DNA of 54,479 nt from Methylorubrum zatmanii (GCF_014845115.1 NZ_NKUI01000091.1:1-54479), one strand, 5' to 3'. Numbered from the stretch's first letter, positions 25,194-34,856 are shown. Made by a program: numbers and translations. Notes: a model not told the origin generated them from the letters alone.

Positions 25194-26170
25194 TGGAAAC
25201 CGACGACGGAGTGCGGGACGTAAGGGGCTTCGAGCTTCGCGATCTCGTCCTCGGTCAGGGCGAGGTCGAGGGCCGCCACCGCATCGTCGAGATGCTGCGG
25301 CTTCGAGGCGCCGACGATCGGCGCGGCGACACCCGGCTTCTGCAGGACCCAGGCCAGGGCCACCTGCGCCCGCGATACGCCGCGCTTCGTCGCGATCTCG
25401 GCCACCGCCTCGATCACCCGCCGGTCGGCCTCGGCGGTCGCGTCGTAGAGGTTCTTGCCGACGAGGTCGCTCTCCTGACGGGTGCTGCCGGCATCGACGG
25501 CGCGGGTGAGGCGGCCGCGGGCGAGCGGGCTCCAGGGCAGCAGCGGGATGCCCTGATCGGCGCAGAGCGGCAGCATCTCCCGCTCCTCCTCCCGGTGCAG
25601 CAGGTTGAGGTGGTTCTGCATGGTGGCGAAGCGCGTCCAGCCGTTCAGGTCGGCGGTGTAGAGCGCCTTGGAGAATTGCCACGCGAACATCGACGAGGCG
25701 CCGATGGTGCGCGCCTTGCCGGCCTTCACGACGTCGTGCAGCGCCTCCAGCGTCACCTCGATCGGGGTGCCGTAATCCCAGCGGTGGATCTGGTAGAGAT
25801 CGACGTAATCGGTCCCGAGGCGCTTCAGCGATGCGTCGATGGCCGCGAAGATCGCCTTGCGCGACAGGCCGCCGGCATTGGGCTGGTTCTTCAGCGGATA
25901 ATACACCTTCGTGGCGAGCACGATGCTGTCGCGATCCGCGTAGTCCTTCAGGGCGCGGCCGACGATCTCCTCCGACGTGCCGTCCGAGTAGTAATTGGCC
26001 GTGTCGAAGAAGTTGATGCCGAGGTCGAGCGCCCGCTTGATCAGCGGCCGGCTCTCCTCCTCCCGCAGCGTCCAGGGATGGGGGCCGCGCTCGGGCACGC
26101 CGTAGGTCATGCAGCCGAGGCAGAGGGGAGAGATGTCGAGGCCGGTGCGGCCGAGCTTTCTGGTCTGCAT
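25190..26170 (-). CDS. Aldo/keto reductase
   Basis: 326 residues, usual size. The start ATG 26170 gives the standard N-terminus RKLGRTGLDISPLCLGCMTYG; the upstream extension is Arg-rich and rejected. The catalytic set is visible: Asp in FFDTANYYSDG with the nearby Tyr, Lys in LATKVYYP and His in YQIHRWDYGTPIE. NADPH binding is expected in the cytosol. Members reduce aldehydes and ketones of many kinds, so the substrate is unknown. The stop overlaps the phosphatase start. Confidence 0.9.
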   Translation of the reverse strand: MQTRKLGRTGLDISPLCLGCMTYGVPERGPHPWTLREEESRPLIKRALDLGINFFDTANYYSDGTSEEIVGRALKDYADRDSIVLATKVYYPLKNQPNAGGLSRKAIFAAIDASLKRLGTDYVDLYQIHRWDYGTPIEVTLEALHDVVKAGKARTIGASSMFAWQFSKALYTADLNGWTRFATMQNHLNLLHREEEREMLPLCADQGIPLLPWSPLARGRLTRAVDAGSTRQESDLVGKNLYDATAEADRRVIEAVAEIATKRGVSRAQVALAWVLQKPGVAAPIVGASKPQHLDDAVAALDLALTEDEIAKLEAPYVPHSVVGFQ

Positions 26171-26211
26171 GGGGAGGTTCACACGGCTTTCGGCGGAGTG
26201 CGGGAGGATCG

Positions 26212-26550
26212 TCACCGATCCCCATCGGGATCGACTGTGCGCAGAAGCACGCGCAGGTCGGGGCGCCCGTCGAGAACGCGGACGATCTCGACTTCCTCCA
26301 CGGGACACGCGTCGGCGTCGGGGATCGTCTCGTAGAGGATGAGAAAGGGTGCCTCGACGAGGACACGTGTGCTCGGCCGGATGTCCGGGCGGCGCGGACC
26401 CATGCGAGGCTGTCGGGCGAGTTGAGTGGCCCTTTCCTCAAGCCTGTCATAGATCCGTTCCGCCGCCGCCGGATCGCGGCTGCCGATGGCGAGATAGAGA
26501 TCGATCAGGTCCAACCGTGCAAGACGGGACCAGACGACCTCAACCGGCAC
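26212..26550 (-). CDS. parE: ParE/RelE-family toxin
   Basis: 112 residues with the RelE/ParE layout: VVWSRLARLDLIDLYLAIG at the start, an AERIYDRLEERATQLARQPRMG central helix and a C-terminal strand with VRVLDGRPDL. Members inhibit DNA gyrase (ParE) or cleave mRNA at the ribosome (RelE). The absence of the usual RelE catalytic set and the ParD partner favour ParE. It overlaps the antitoxin gene by eleven bases, so the pair is translationally coupled. The C-terminus is longer than typical (RVLLRTVDPDGDR). Confidence 0.85.
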   Translation of the reverse strand: MPVEVVWSRLARLDLIDLYLAIGSRDPAAAERIYDRLEERATQLARQPRMGPRRPDIRPSTRVLVEAPFLILYETIPDADACPVEEVEIVRVLDGRPDLRVLLRTVDPDGDR

Positions 26551-26812
26551 GGCCGCTCTCGTTGTCCTGCGCCGTCAGGCGCGAGCGGGCCTCCCGGCGT
26601 AGCTCCTCGAAATCCAGCGTACCATGCCGCCCGGATGCCTTGCCGGCGTCCCAAGCCTGCTGGAGCCGCTCGGTTTCCAAGTCTCGCAGCCTGTGGCGCT
26701 CCGACCAGAGCCGAACGGCATCCCGCATGGCATCGCTGGTCGAAGCATATTCACCCGCTTCCACCGCGGCGCGAAGCTGCGCCGCCATGGGCTCCGGTAA
26801 CACGACCGTCAT
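26540..26812 (-). CDS. parD: ParD-like antitoxin
   Basis: 90 residues from ATG 26812. A GTG at 26836 has GGAGGG just before it and would add eight residues, so the start is uncertain. An N-terminal ribbon-helix-helix segment (MTVVLPEPMAAQLRAAV, then YASTSDAMRDAVRLW) binds DNA and represses the operon. The C-terminal half is charged and helical (LRRRARS-like) and would wrap the toxin. Gene order antitoxin-toxin is standard. It probably autoregulates the promoter in the 93-base gap before moxR. Confidence 0.82.
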   Translation of the reverse strand: MTVVLPEPMAAQLRAAVEAGEYASTSDAMRDAVRLWSERHRLRDLETERLQQAWDAGKASGRHGTLDFEELRREARSRLTAQDNESGRAG

Positions 26813-26929
26813 GCGTTCGATCACGGCCAAGGCCACGGCCCTCCGTCAGTCACCGATGAGAACGGACGGCACCTTATCACAATCAGTCCGACACGCACCG
26901 ACGTGTGGTCTGGGCCGACCCATGTCTCG

Positions 26930-27781
26930 TCAGCCGCCCCGCCCCTCGCGGCGCATCATGAAGGCGAGCTTCTCGAACAGGCTCACGTCCTGCTCGTTCT
27001 TGAGCAGGGCGCCGTGCAGCGGCGGGATCAGCTTGCGGCCGTCGCGCTCGCGCAGGGTCTCGGGAGACACGTCCTCCGCGACGAGGAGCTTCAGCCAGTC
27101 CAAAAGTTCGGAGGTCGAGGGCTTCTTCTTGAGGCCCGGCACCTCGCGGGTTTCGAGGAAGACCCGCAGGGCCTCCTCCACGAGGCGATGCTTGATGCCG
27201 GGGTAATGCACCTCGACGATGGCCTTGAGCGTCTCCGCGTCGGGGAACTTGATGTAGTGGAAGAAGCAGCGGCGCAGGAAGGCGTCCGGCAATTCCTTCT
27301 CGTTGTTGGACGTGATGATGACGATCGGGCGCCTGATCGCACGGATCGTCTCGCCGGTCTCGTAGACGTGGAACTCCATCCGGTCGAGTTCGGTCAGAAG
27401 GTCGTTGGGAAACTCGATGTCGGCCTTGTCGATCTCGTCGATCAGCAACACGGGCCGGACCGGCGCGACGAAGGCCTCCCACAGCTTGCCGCGGCGGATG
27501 TAGTGCGCAATCTCCGAGACGCGCGGGTCGCCGAGCTGCGAATCGCGCAGGCGCGAGACCGCGTCGTATTCGTAGAGTCCCTGCTGCGCCTTGGTGGTCG
27601 ACTTGACGTTCCAGGTCAGCAGCGGCGCGCCGAGGCCTTTCGCGATCTCCTCGGCCAGCACCGTCTTGCCGGTGCCGGGCTCGCCCTTCACCAGCAGCGG
27701 GCGTTCCAGCACGATGGCGGCATTGACCGCCGTGGTGAGATCGGGCGGCGCGACGTAGGACTCGGTTCCGGTGAAGCGCAT
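26930..27781 (-). CDS. MoxR-family AAA+ ATPase
   Basis: 283 residues from ATG 27781, which gives the usual MRFTGTESYVAP start; the extension to 27871 is Arg-rich. Walker A GEPGTGKT is at residues 33-40. Walker B is VLLIDEIDKAD, and sensor-1 is ITSNNEKELPDAFLRRC. The arginine finger pair RRCF is present. MoxR ATPases act as chaperones that insert metals or assemble enzyme complexes together with von Willebrand factor A proteins. The expected VWA/CoxE-like partner gene does not follow; a ParDE pair does instead. Confidence 0.9.
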   Translation of the reverse strand: MRFTGTESYVAPPDLTTAVNAAIVLERPLLVKGEPGTGKTVLAEEIAKGLGAPLLTWNVKSTTKAQQGLYEYDAVSRLRDSQLGDPRVSEIAHYIRRGKLWEAFVAPVRPVLLIDEIDKADIEFPNDLLTELDRMEFHVYETGETIRAIRRPIVIITSNNEKELPDAFLRRCFFHYIKFPDAETLKAIVEVHYPGIKHRLVEEALRVFLETREVPGLKKKPSTSELLDWLKLLVAEDVSPETLRERDGRKLIPPLHGALLKNEQDVSLFEKLAFMMRREGRGG

Positions 27782-27929
27782 GGGGCCTCGCGTCGGGAGG
27801 AGGGTCTGAGCTGGACTAACCCGGCGCGGAGCGGCTCGGCAACGGGCCGCGGGGCCGATGCCGATCTGCATTCCGGGTTCGCCTGGGGCAGCCCGGAATG
27901 ATGGCGCTCAGGTGCCGCGCAGGCTTGCC

Positions 27930-27966
27930 GAGACGGTTCCCGCTCCCATCAAGCGGAAACCGTCTC
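27930..27966 (-). terminator. 15-base imperfect hairpin after the two-gene membrane operon
   Basis: GAGACGGTTCCCGCT (27930-27944) pairs with AGCGGAAACCGTCTC (27952-27966) with one mismatch around a seven-base loop. It lies 30 bases beyond the stop of the 27996-28646 gene and upstream of moxR. There is no T-run, so if it terminates it does so as a GC-rich stem. A second inverted repeat, CATTCCGGG...CCCGGAATG, lies at 27869-27900. Confidence 0.45.
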
Positions 27967-27995
27967 AGTCCGCCGCTTGCGTCAGAGGCTTCCGG

Positions 27996-28646
27996 TCAGA
28001 GCGTCTTGCCGTCGTGCCACACGCAGTTGGTGGCCAGAATGCCCAGATTCACGTCGGATTTCTGTGGCTGCGGCAGGGTCTTGCCGTCCATGGCGAGATC
28101 GATCTTGATCTCGACCTGTCCCTTCGTCTCGTTCGAGCGGCGGGAGAAGTAGCAATATTGCTGGAACGGCCGGTCCTCGTTGGCCTTGAAGTTCCAGCCG
28201 GTCACGATCTGCCCGTCGAGATAGGGCACCTGCTTGAACACCGTGAAGGTGGTGTTCACCGGCGCCTGCGAGGCGGGGGCGGCGTCGGCGCCGAGCTGCG
28301 CCTTGGTCGGCGTCGGCACGCCGGCCTTCTGCGCCGGCAGCCCTTCGAGCTTCAGGGTGTTGTCGGTGAGCGTCACCTCGCCCTTGGTCTTCAGGGTCAC
28401 GTCGGCGAGCGCCGTCTGCATCGCGCTGGCGATCTTCTCGGCGGCCGAGTCGAACTGGTTCATGTAGGCGTAGCCGTAGGAGGCGGCGCCGAACCCGATT
28501 CCCGCCAGCGCCGTGAACACGCCCGCGCCGATGGCCCGCAGCAGGAAGGCCCGGGCGAAGTTCATCCGCGCCTCCGACCGCAGGCGGCCGTTCACGTGCT
28601 GGGCGAGCACGATGTTCTCATGCGTGCCGTCGGTGTGGATGCTCAT
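27996..28646 (-). CDS. Conserved hypothetical protein with one N-terminal membrane anchor
   Basis: 216 residues. The first 28 residues are polar (THENIVLAQHVNGRLRSEARM), then one hydrophobic segment at about 32-58 (FLLRAIGAGVFTALAGIGFGAASYGYAYM) anchors the protein. The remainder is a soluble, probably periplasmic domain. It has a Thr/Lys-rich part (VTLKTKGEVTLTDNTLKLEG), a Pro-rich linker and an ordered end containing two Cys (YCYFSRR, LATNCVWHDGKTL) that could form a disulfide. It starts 24 bases downstream of the coiled-coil membrane protein and is probably co-transcribed with it. No family or enzymatic motif is recognised. Confidence 0.6.
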   Translation of the reverse strand: MSIHTDGTHENIVLAQHVNGRLRSEARMNFARAFLLRAIGAGVFTALAGIGFGAASYGYAYMNQFDSAAEKIASAMQTALADVTLKTKGEVTLTDNTLKLEGLPAQKAGVPTPTKAQLGADAAPASQAPVNTTFTVFKQVPYLDGQIVTGWNFKANEDRPFQQYCYFSRRSNETKGQVEIKIDLAMDGKTLPQPQKSDVNLGILATNCVWHDGKTL

Positions 28647-28670
28647 GACCGGGCGCTCACTTGGCAGACT

Positions 28671-29882
28671 CTACGCGGTCGCGCCCGTGGGGGCGTTGGC
28701 GGGGGGCGGGGGCGGCGGCACCACCGGAGCGGTGCGCCGTTCGAGCGGGATCACCGACGCGTCCCGCGCGACGGGTTTGGGCTGGGCCAAAGCCATTTCC
28801 TGGCGCACGCCCTCGGCGATGGAGGCCAGGAGGTAGGGCGTCGCCTCGGGGTTCACGGCGGCGCCGAGATCGTCCTCGTCCATGAAGGTCTTGCGCACCG
28901 ACACCGCCGAGAGCGCCAGGATCGTCGAGGCGAAGGCGGCGCAGAGGGCCGGCACGAACACGAAGATGCGCAGGAAGGCGTGGACCTGCGCGTCGCTCAC
29001 ATCGATCGGATCGACGCCGTAGACCATGGCCGTGAAGGAGTGGAGCTGCGAGCGGTTGACCGCGTTGCGATAGGCCTGTTCCGCATCCGCGACCCGGCGG
29101 TCGGCGGCGCCGCGGTCGACGGCGGCGCGGGCCTTGCGCGCCTCCTCCAGCTCCTTGACGATGGCGCTGCGGTCGCTGCCCGCCTTGGCGACGGCGGCGT
29201 TGAGGGTAGCGGTGCGCGGGTCGGTCACGCATTTCAGGTTCGAGTAGCGCATGCCCCGGCTGTTGGTGCCGTAGACGCGCTCGCAGCGCTGCGCCGGCAG
29301 GCCGGCGAGCTGGGAGGCGTTCTCGGCGGAGCGCTTCTCGATCTGCTCCAGCTCGTTAGTGTATTGCTCGACCCGGGCATTGGCGGCGGCGATGCGGGTG
29401 TCGATGCTGTCGCGGTCGGCCTGCGCGTCCTTGAGCGCGGTCTTGGCCTTGGCGGCATCCATCAGGCGGGGATGGAACATCATCTCGCCGAGCTGCGACA
29501 CCGACTTGGTGGTCACGCCCGCCGCGAACACGATGCCGATGATCGCGAGCCCCTTCACGAACCACGAGCGCTGCGTCCGCGCCAGGATGCCGAGCGGCAC
29601 GCGGCACAGCTCCACCGCCGCGTAGACCAGCGGCGCCAGCAGCATGAAGTAGAAGGCCCGGCTGTCGCCGTCGCTGTAATAGCCGGCGAACAGCCACGCC
29701 CCGGCCAGCGACGCGCCGATCACCATGAACTCGACGAGATAGGCGATGGCGACGTAGCCCCACTTGATGCGGTAACCGCGCTCGATGTCGCGCTCGTGCT
29801 TCCAGCGCTGCTGGTCGAGAACCCATTCGCGCCGCTCGCGCTGCACGTCCCGGTTCGGAGGCTGTCTGCGAAAGAATCTCAT
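28671..29882 (-). CDS. Polytopic membrane protein with a long central coiled coil, unknown function
   Basis: 403 residues from ATG 29882 (MRFFRRQPPNRD). Three hydrophobic segments lie at about 40-125. A charged, heptad-like coiled coil with KTALKDAQADRDSIDTRI and EQIEKRSAEN lies at about 150-260 and contains two Cys (RCERVYG, KCVTDP). A further membrane segment (FLRIFVFVPALCAAFASTI) is at about 305-330. The C-terminal tail is Pro-rich (VVPPPPPPANAPTG). The layout suggests a membrane scaffold with its coil on one side. Partner: the 216-residue anchored protein immediately downstream. No known family was recognised with confidence. Confidence 0.65.
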   Translation of the reverse strand: MRFFRRQPPNRDVQRERREWVLDQQRWKHERDIERGYRIKWGYVAIAYLVEFMVIGASLAGAWLFAGYYSDGDSRAFYFMLLAPLVYAAVELCRVPLGILARTQRSWFVKGLAIIGIVFAAGVTTKSVSQLGEMMFHPRLMDAAKAKTALKDAQADRDSIDTRIAAANARVEQYTNELEQIEKRSAENASQLAGLPAQRCERVYGTNSRGMRYSNLKCVTDPRTATLNAAVAKAGSDRSAIVKELEEARKARAAVDRGAADRRVADAEQAYRNAVNRSQLHSFTAMVYGVDPIDVSDAQVHAFLRIFVFVPALCAAFASTILALSAVSVRKTFMDEDDLGAAVNPEATPYLLASIAEGVRQEMALAQPKPVARDASVIPLERRTAPVVPPPPPPANAPTGATA

Positions 29883-30207
29883 GGGCCTTGGACGGGTTTG
29901 GGCCTTGGAGTGTTGCACGCCTCCGGAGGCGGCGGATTCCGCCACCTCCTAACATCGCGTTACCTGAGCGTATGCGCGTATTGTGCCGAAGTTGTGCCGG
30001 CTCTCGCGATCAGCGGTGGATGGCGCCCGGCGCGGATCGCCGCACCGCCACGCTTGCGACCGTGGCGTGAAATCCGACGCGCGTTGCCGAAACCGGTTGC
30101 TCCGCCGCCGGCTCACCGCCCATGATGCGGGTCTGCCTCTCTTTCGGCATCGAAGCTGCAAGAGCCCTCACCCCACGATCCTTTCCAGGCGTCAGCGTAG
30201 CCGACCG
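29883..30207. other. Divergent noncoding region between the membrane operon and kefB
   Basis: This 325-base gap should contain promoters for both directions. Small inverted repeats (GCCTCCGGAGGC; GGCGG-ATT-CCGCC) lie near 29920-29945. Open frames here have atypical composition and are not called. No RNA gene was recognised. Confidence 0.4.
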
Positions 30208-32100
30208 ATGACCGACCCCGTGCAGGCCGGAACCCAGATCGCCGCGGAGGCGGGCGCGCATGCGGGCGGCTACCGGGAGGCGATCCTTTTCCTCGTCACC
30301 GCCGGCATCGTCGTGCCGCTGTTCCACCGCCTGCGGCTGAGCCCGGTGCTCGGCTTCATCGGCGCGGGGGCACTGCTCGGGCCGTTCGGCCTCGGCCGCT
30401 TCGCCGAGGCGCATCCGTGGCTCGCCCCCTTCACCATCGGCAACCGGGCGGCGATCGCGCATCTCGCCGAGTTCGGCGTGATCTTCCTGATGTTCATGAT
30501 CGGGATCGAGTTGTCCTGGGAGCGCCTGCGGGTGCTGCGGCGGCTGGTCTTCGGCCTCGGCGCGATCCAGGTCGGCGCCTCGGCGGCGGTGATCGCGGCG
30601 ATCCTCGTCGCCCTGAATCAGCCGGTGGCCGGGGCGGTTCTGGTCGGGCTGGCGCTCGCGCTCTCCTCCACCGCCGTGGTGCTGCCGGTTCTGGCGGAGC
30701 AGAAGCGGCTCGGCACCCCGGCCGGGCGCAGCAGCTTCGCCGTTCTCCTGTTCCAGGATCTGGCGGTGGCGCCGATCCTGTTCGCCATCGCCGTGCTCGG
30801 CCGCCGGGATGGCGGCGACCTCGGCGGCGTCCTGGCCCTGGCCTTGGGTCAGGCGGCTGTCGCGCTGGCGGTGATCGTGGTGGCCGGGCGCGTGGCCCTG
30901 CGCCCGCTCTTCCACCTCGTGGCGCGCACCCGCTCGCCGGAGCTGTTTATGGCCGCCTGCCTGCTCGTCATCGTGGCGACCGCCGTGGTGGCAGCGGGCA
31001 GCGGCCTGTCGATGACCCTCGGCGCCTTCGTCGCCGGCCTGCTGCTCGCCGAAACCGAGTACCGCCGGGCCATCGAGGCCACCATCGATCCGTTCAAGGG
31101 GTTGCTGCTCGGGGTGTTCTTCGTCTCGGTCGGGATGAATCTCGACCCCGCCCAGCTCGTCGCCGCGCCCGGCGCGATCCTCGGCCTGTCGGTCGGGCTG
31201 CTCGCCATCAAGGGTGCGGTGGTGCTGGCCGGGGCCCGCATCATGGGCCTGCCCCGTCCCGTGGCGTTCGAGACGGCGCTGCTGCTGGGGCCGGGGGGCG
31301 AGTTCGCCTTCGTGCTGATCGGCGGCGCCATGGCGGCGGGGCTGGTGCCGGAGCCGGTGGGCGGCGCCGCCCTGATCGTCACCACCGTGACCATGATCGC
31401 GATTCCCGGCCTCGCCGCCTTCGCCCGCCGGATCGGCGGCCGCGTCTCGCGGGAGCAACTCGGCCGGGCGCGGGCCGAGCCGGTGCCGGACCCGCAACAG
31501 AACCGGGTGATCGTGGCGGGCTACGGACGGGTCGGGCGCCTCGTCGGCGAGATGCTGAAGCGCCACGCCATCCCCTATCTCGCCCTCGATTCCGACCCCG
31601 CCCGGGTGGGAGAGCAGCGGCGGCTCGGCAATCCCGTCTATTTCGGCGATTCGGCCAATCCCGAGATGCTGCGCCGCTGCGACATCGCCACCGCCCGCGC
31701 CCTCGTCGTCACCCTCGACTCTCCCCGGGCGGTGGAGGCGGTGGTGCAGGCGGCCCGGGCCGAGCGGCCGGATCTCACCATCGTGGCCCGCGCCCGCGAT
31801 GCCCGCCACGCCACGCAGCTCTACGAGATGGGCGTCGACGACGCGGTGCCGGAGACCATCGAGGCCTCGCTTCAGCTCTCGGAGGCGGTGCTGGTCGATG
31901 TCGGCGTCCCGATGGGGCTCGTCATCGCCTCGATCCATGAGCGCCGCGACGAATTCCGCTCCGTGCTCCGGCGCAAGGAATCGCAGACGCGCCCGGTCTT
32001 CCGCGCCCGCCGCACGGTGGGCAAGGGGCGCGAGACGGGGCGGGAGAATTCCGCGGAGGCCAAACCCGCCGAACCGGTGCCGGTGGAGAAGAGCGCCTGA
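30208..32100 (+). CDS. KefB/KefC-type monovalent cation:proton antiporter with RCK domain
   Basis: 630 residues from ATG 30208; an upstream in-frame extension is Arg-rich and rejected. Residues 25-410 form a CPA2 membrane domain with about twelve helices, including LGFIGAGALLGPFGL, ALALSSTAVVLPVL and LLFQDLAVAPILF, where the Gln-Asp of the ion site is visible. Residues about 430-555 are a TrkA-N/RCK domain beginning NRVIVAGYGRVGRLV, which binds NAD(H). The C-terminal tail is charged. Such proteins exchange K+ (or Na+) for H+ at the inner membrane and protect against alkaline or electrophile stress. No KefF/KefG-like ancillary gene is adjacent. Confidence 0.9.
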   Translation: MTDPVQAGTQIAAEAGAHAGGYREAILFLVTAGIVVPLFHRLRLSPVLGFIGAGALLGPFGLGRFAEAHPWLAPFTIGNRAAIAHLAEFGVIFLMFMIGIELSWERLRVLRRLVFGLGAIQVGASAAVIAAILVALNQPVAGAVLVGLALALSSTAVVLPVLAEQKRLGTPAGRSSFAVLLFQDLAVAPILFAIAVLGRRDGGDLGGVLALALGQAAVALAVIVVAGRVALRPLFHLVARTRSPELFMAACLLVIVATAVVAAGSGLSMTLGAFVAGLLLAETEYRRAIEATIDPFKGLLLGVFFVSVGMNLDPAQLVAAPGAILGLSVGLLAIKGAVVLAGARIMGLPRPVAFETALLLGPGGEFAFVLIGGAMAAGLVPEPVGGAALIVTTVTMIAIPGLAAFARRIGGRVSREQLGRARAEPVPDPQQNRVIVAGYGRVGRLVGEMLKRHAIPYLALDSDPARVGEQRRLGNPVYFGDSANPEMLRRCDIATARALVVTLDSPRAVEAVVQAARAERPDLTIVARARDARHATQLYEMGVDDAVPETIEASLQLSEAVLVDVGVPMGLVIASIHERRDEFRSVLRRKESQTRPVFRARRTVGKGRETGRENSAEAKPAEPVPVEKSA

Positions 32101-32211
32101 TCGCGGTGTGAGCCGCCTGGTCCGGCCAGCCTCACGTTCCCGCTGCCGAGGTGCAAGCTTCGCTCGTCACCTCAGCAGGAAGGGAGATGGGCTCACAAGG
32201 GTCATCGAGAT

Positions 32212-33582
32212 TCAGCCCGGTTCCGGCAGGGCAGCAACCAAGGCGCGGAACCGGTCGCCGCGCACCTCGAAATTCGGGAACTGGTCGTAGGAGGCGCAGG
32301 CCGGTGAGAGCAGCACCACCGGCGCTTCGGTGCCGGAGGCGCGGGCCGCCTCCGCCGCCGCCGCGGTCGCCGCTTCGAGGGTTTCGCATCGGGTGAAGGG
32401 CAGCCGCCCTTCCAGCGTCGCGGCGAAGGCGTCGCTCGATGCGCCGATCAGGTAGGCATGGGCCACCCGGTCGAACAGGGGCGCGAGCGGCGCGATCCCG
32501 CCCTCCTTCGCCTTGCCGCCGACGATCCAGTGGATGTCGCGGAAGGCGAGCAGCGCCTTCTCGGTGGAATCGGCGTTGGTTGCCTTGGAATCGTTGACGA
32601 ACCGCACCGGGCCGATCCGGCGCAGGGGTTCCATGCGGTGCGCGAGCCCTGGGAAGCTCTGCAGGCCGGCGGCGATCTCATCGGCGGTGAGGCCGAGCCG
32701 CCGGGCGGCGGCGACGGCGGCGGCGGCGTTCTGCAGGTTGTGGTCGCCGAGCAGGGAGGCGATGCCGGAGACCTGCGCGATCACGGCGCCGTCGGCGCCG
32801 CGCACCGTTCCGGCGGAGCAGACGACATCGCCCGCCGCTGCGCCGTGGCCCTCGACATGGATACGGACGCGCTCGCCCGTGCGTCGCTCGGCGATGGCGG
32901 CGCAATACGCGTCATCGACGCCGACGACCGCGAGTTCCGCCCCGGCGATCAGCCGCTCCTTGATCGCGGCGTAGTTCTCCATGGTGCCGTGACGGTCGAG
33001 ATGGTCGGGCGTCAGGTTGAGCAGGATGCCGATGGAGGGCGCGAGCGAGGGCGTCAGGTCGATCTGGAACGAGGACAGTTCGATCACGTGGACGCGGTTC
33101 GGGGCCGGGGGTTGCAGCGACAGGATCGCGGTGCCGATATTGCCGCCCATCTGCACGTCCCGGCCGGCATGGCGCAGGAGATGGGCGGTCAGCGCGGTGG
33201 TGGTCGATTTGCCGTTGGTGCCGGTGATGGCGACGAACGGCGCCTCCGGCGCCAGCGCCGCGCGCTCGCGGCAATAGATCTCGATATCGCCGATGATCGC
33301 GATTCCGGCCGCGCGGGCCAGGGGCACGGTCCAATGCGGCTCGGGATGGGTCAGCGGCACGCCGGGCGCCAGCACCAGGGCGGAGAAGCCGGACCAATCG
33401 GCCTCCCGCAGATCGGTGACGGTGATGCCCTGGTCGCGGGCGCGGTCGCGGCTGCCGGCATTGTCGTCCCAGGCCAGCACGTCGGCGCCCCCCGCCAGAA
33501 GCGAGCGGATGGTGGCGAGCCCGGACCCGCCGAGGCCGAACAGGGCAACCTTTTGACCGGCGAAGGTGGTGGCTGGGGTCAT
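32212..33582 (-). CDS. murD: UDP-N-acetylmuramoylalanine--D-glutamate ligase
   Basis: 456 residues, normal length. It adds D-glutamate to UDP-MurNAc-L-Ala in peptidoglycan precursor synthesis in the cytosol. The N-terminal Rossmann-like domain ([11 protein letters not shown]) binds the UDP part. The ATP loop is [15 protein letters not shown], Mur ligase landmarks include [17 protein letters not shown], and the C-terminal domain contains [20 protein letters not shown] 33582 is the first good start after the dispersed repeat that separates it from mraY. It is the last gene of this division cluster fragment and converges with kefB. Confidence 0.95.
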   Translation of the reverse strand: MTPATTFAGQKVALFGLGGSGLATIRSLLAGGADVLAWDDNAGSRDRARDQGITVTDLREADWSGFSALVLAPGVPLTHPEPHWTVPLARAAGIAIIGDIEIYCRERAALAPEAPFVAITGTNGKSTTTALTAHLLRHAGRDVQMGGNIGTAILSLQPPAPNRVHVIELSSFQIDLTPSLAPSIGILLNLTPDHLDRHGTMENYAAIKERLIAGAELAVVGVDDAYCAAIAERRTGERVRIHVEGHGAAAGDVVCSAGTVRGADGAVIAQVSGIASLLGDHNLQNAAAAVAAARRLGLTADEIAAGLQSFPGLAHRMEPLRRIGPVRFVNDSKATNADSTEKALLAFRDIHWIVGGKAKEGGIAPLAPLFDRVAHAYLIGASSDAFAATLEGRLPFTRCETLEAATAAAAEAARASGTEAPVVLLSPACASYDQFPNFEVRGDRFRALVAALPEPG

Positions 33583-33625
33583 GATGCTTTCGACTCGGGC
33601 GGCGCGGTTCCCTCCCACCCCGGTC

Positions 33626-33730
33626 CCTCCTCCTGAGGTGCCCGCCGTGGCGGGCCGCGAAGGAGGGTCCAGGGAACGCCGAGGGATCTGGAGGATCCTT
33701 CGAGGCCGCTTCGCGGACCTCAGGATGAGG
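33626..33730. repeat. Inverted pair of CTGAGG/CTTCGAAG dispersed repeats inside the division cluster
   Basis: CCTCCTCCTGAGGTGCCCGC...GCGGGCCGCGAAGGAGG is followed after about 35 bases by GGATCCTTCGAGGCCGCTTCGCGGACCTCAGGATGAGG. Each half contains an internal stem and the two halves are inverted relative to each other. It lies between mraY and murD, interrupting an otherwise tight operon. It is related to the elements at 3187-3313 and 46442-46480. Confidence 0.65.
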
Positions 33731-33773
33731 GGTTGGATGGAACGGATGCTTTCTGCGTCCGTCCTATCACAGC

Positions 33774-34856
33774 TCAGCGCAGCTTCAGCGTGGCGAGGCC
33801 GATCAGCGCCAGGATCACGGCGATGATCCAGAAGCGGATCACGACCTGCGGCTCCTTCCAGCCCTTCTGTTCGAAATGGTGGTGGATCGGCGCCATGCGG
33901 AAGACGCGCTTGCCGGTGAGCTTGAACGAGGCGACCTGGATGATCACCGACATGATCTCCAGCACGAACAGGCCGCCGACGATGGCCAGCACGATCTCGT
34001 GCTTGGCCGCCACGGCGATGACGCCGAGCAGGCCGCCGAGGGCGAGCGAGCCGGTATCGCCCATGAAGATCTGGGCCGGCGGTGCGTTGAACCACAGGAA
34101 GCCGAGGCCGGCGCCGATCACCGCGCCGCAGACCACGGCGAGTTCGCCGGTATCGCGGACATAGTTCACCTGCAGGTAGCCGGCGGTGAAGGAGTTGCCG
34201 ACGAGATAGGCGATGACGCCGAAGGTGCCGCAGGCGATCATCACGGGGACGATGGCGAGGCCGTCGAGCCCGTCGGTGATGTTGACCGCGTTGCCCGCGC
34301 CGACGATCACGAAGGCGGCGAACGGCACCCAGAACCAGCCGAGATTGAGCAGCGCGTCCTTGAACACCGGGAAGGCGAGCTGGTTCTGCAGGGCGGCCGG
34401 CGAATAGAGCGAGATCAGCAGGCAGGCAGCCCCTGCGATCGCGAATTCGAGCAGCAGCCGGAAGCGGCCGGAAAAGCCCTTGTGCGACTGCTTCGTCACC
34501 TTGAGGTAGTCGTCGTAGAAGCCGATCGCCCCGAAGCCGAGGGTCACGGCCAGGGTGATCCAGACATAGTGGTTGCGCGGGTTGGTCCAGAGCAGCACCG
34601 AGACCACGGCGCCGGCCAGGATCATCAGCCCGCCCATGGTCGGCGTGCCGCGCTTGGTCAGGTGGGTGGCCGGGCCGTCCTCGCGGATCGGCTGGCCCTT
34701 GCCCTGGCGCAGGCGCAGCAGGGAGATGATCCAGGGGCCGAACCAGAACACGAAGAAGCCCGCCGTGAACAGCGCGCCGCCGGTGCGGAAGGTGATGTAG
34801 CGGAACACGTTGAGGGGCGTGAGCGTGCCGCTCAGTTCCGACAGCAGATAGAGCAT
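33774..34856 (-). CDS. mraY: Phospho-N-acetylmuramoyl-pentapeptide transferase
   Basis: 360 residues with ten membrane helices. It makes lipid I by transferring phospho-MurNAc-pentapeptide to undecaprenyl phosphate. The catalytic Asp-Asp pair is in [16 protein letters not shown], the nucleotide-site loop is [13 protein letters not shown], and the HHHFE motif is near the C-terminus ([10 protein letters not shown]). ATG 34856 gives the standard MLYLLSEL start; an upstream in-frame start at 34889 adds eleven residues and is less likely. It sits 101 bases after murF. Confidence 0.96.
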   Translation of the reverse strand: MLYLLSELSGTLTPLNVFRYITFRTGGALFTAGFFVFWFGPWIISLLRLRQGKGQPIREDGPATHLTKRGTPTMGGLMILAGAVVSVLLWTNPRNHYVWITLAVTLGFGAIGFYDDYLKVTKQSHKGFSGRFRLLLEFAIAGAACLLISLYSPAALQNQLAFPVFKDALLNLGWFWVPFAAFVIVGAGNAVNITDGLDGLAIVPVMIACGTFGVIAYLVGNSFTAGYLQVNYVRDTGELAVVCGAVIGAGLGFLWFNAPPAQIFMGDTGSLALGGLLGVIAVAAKHEIVLAIVGGLFVLEIMSVIIQVASFKLTGKRVFRMAPIHHHFEQKGWKEPQVVIRFWIIAVILALIGLATLKLR

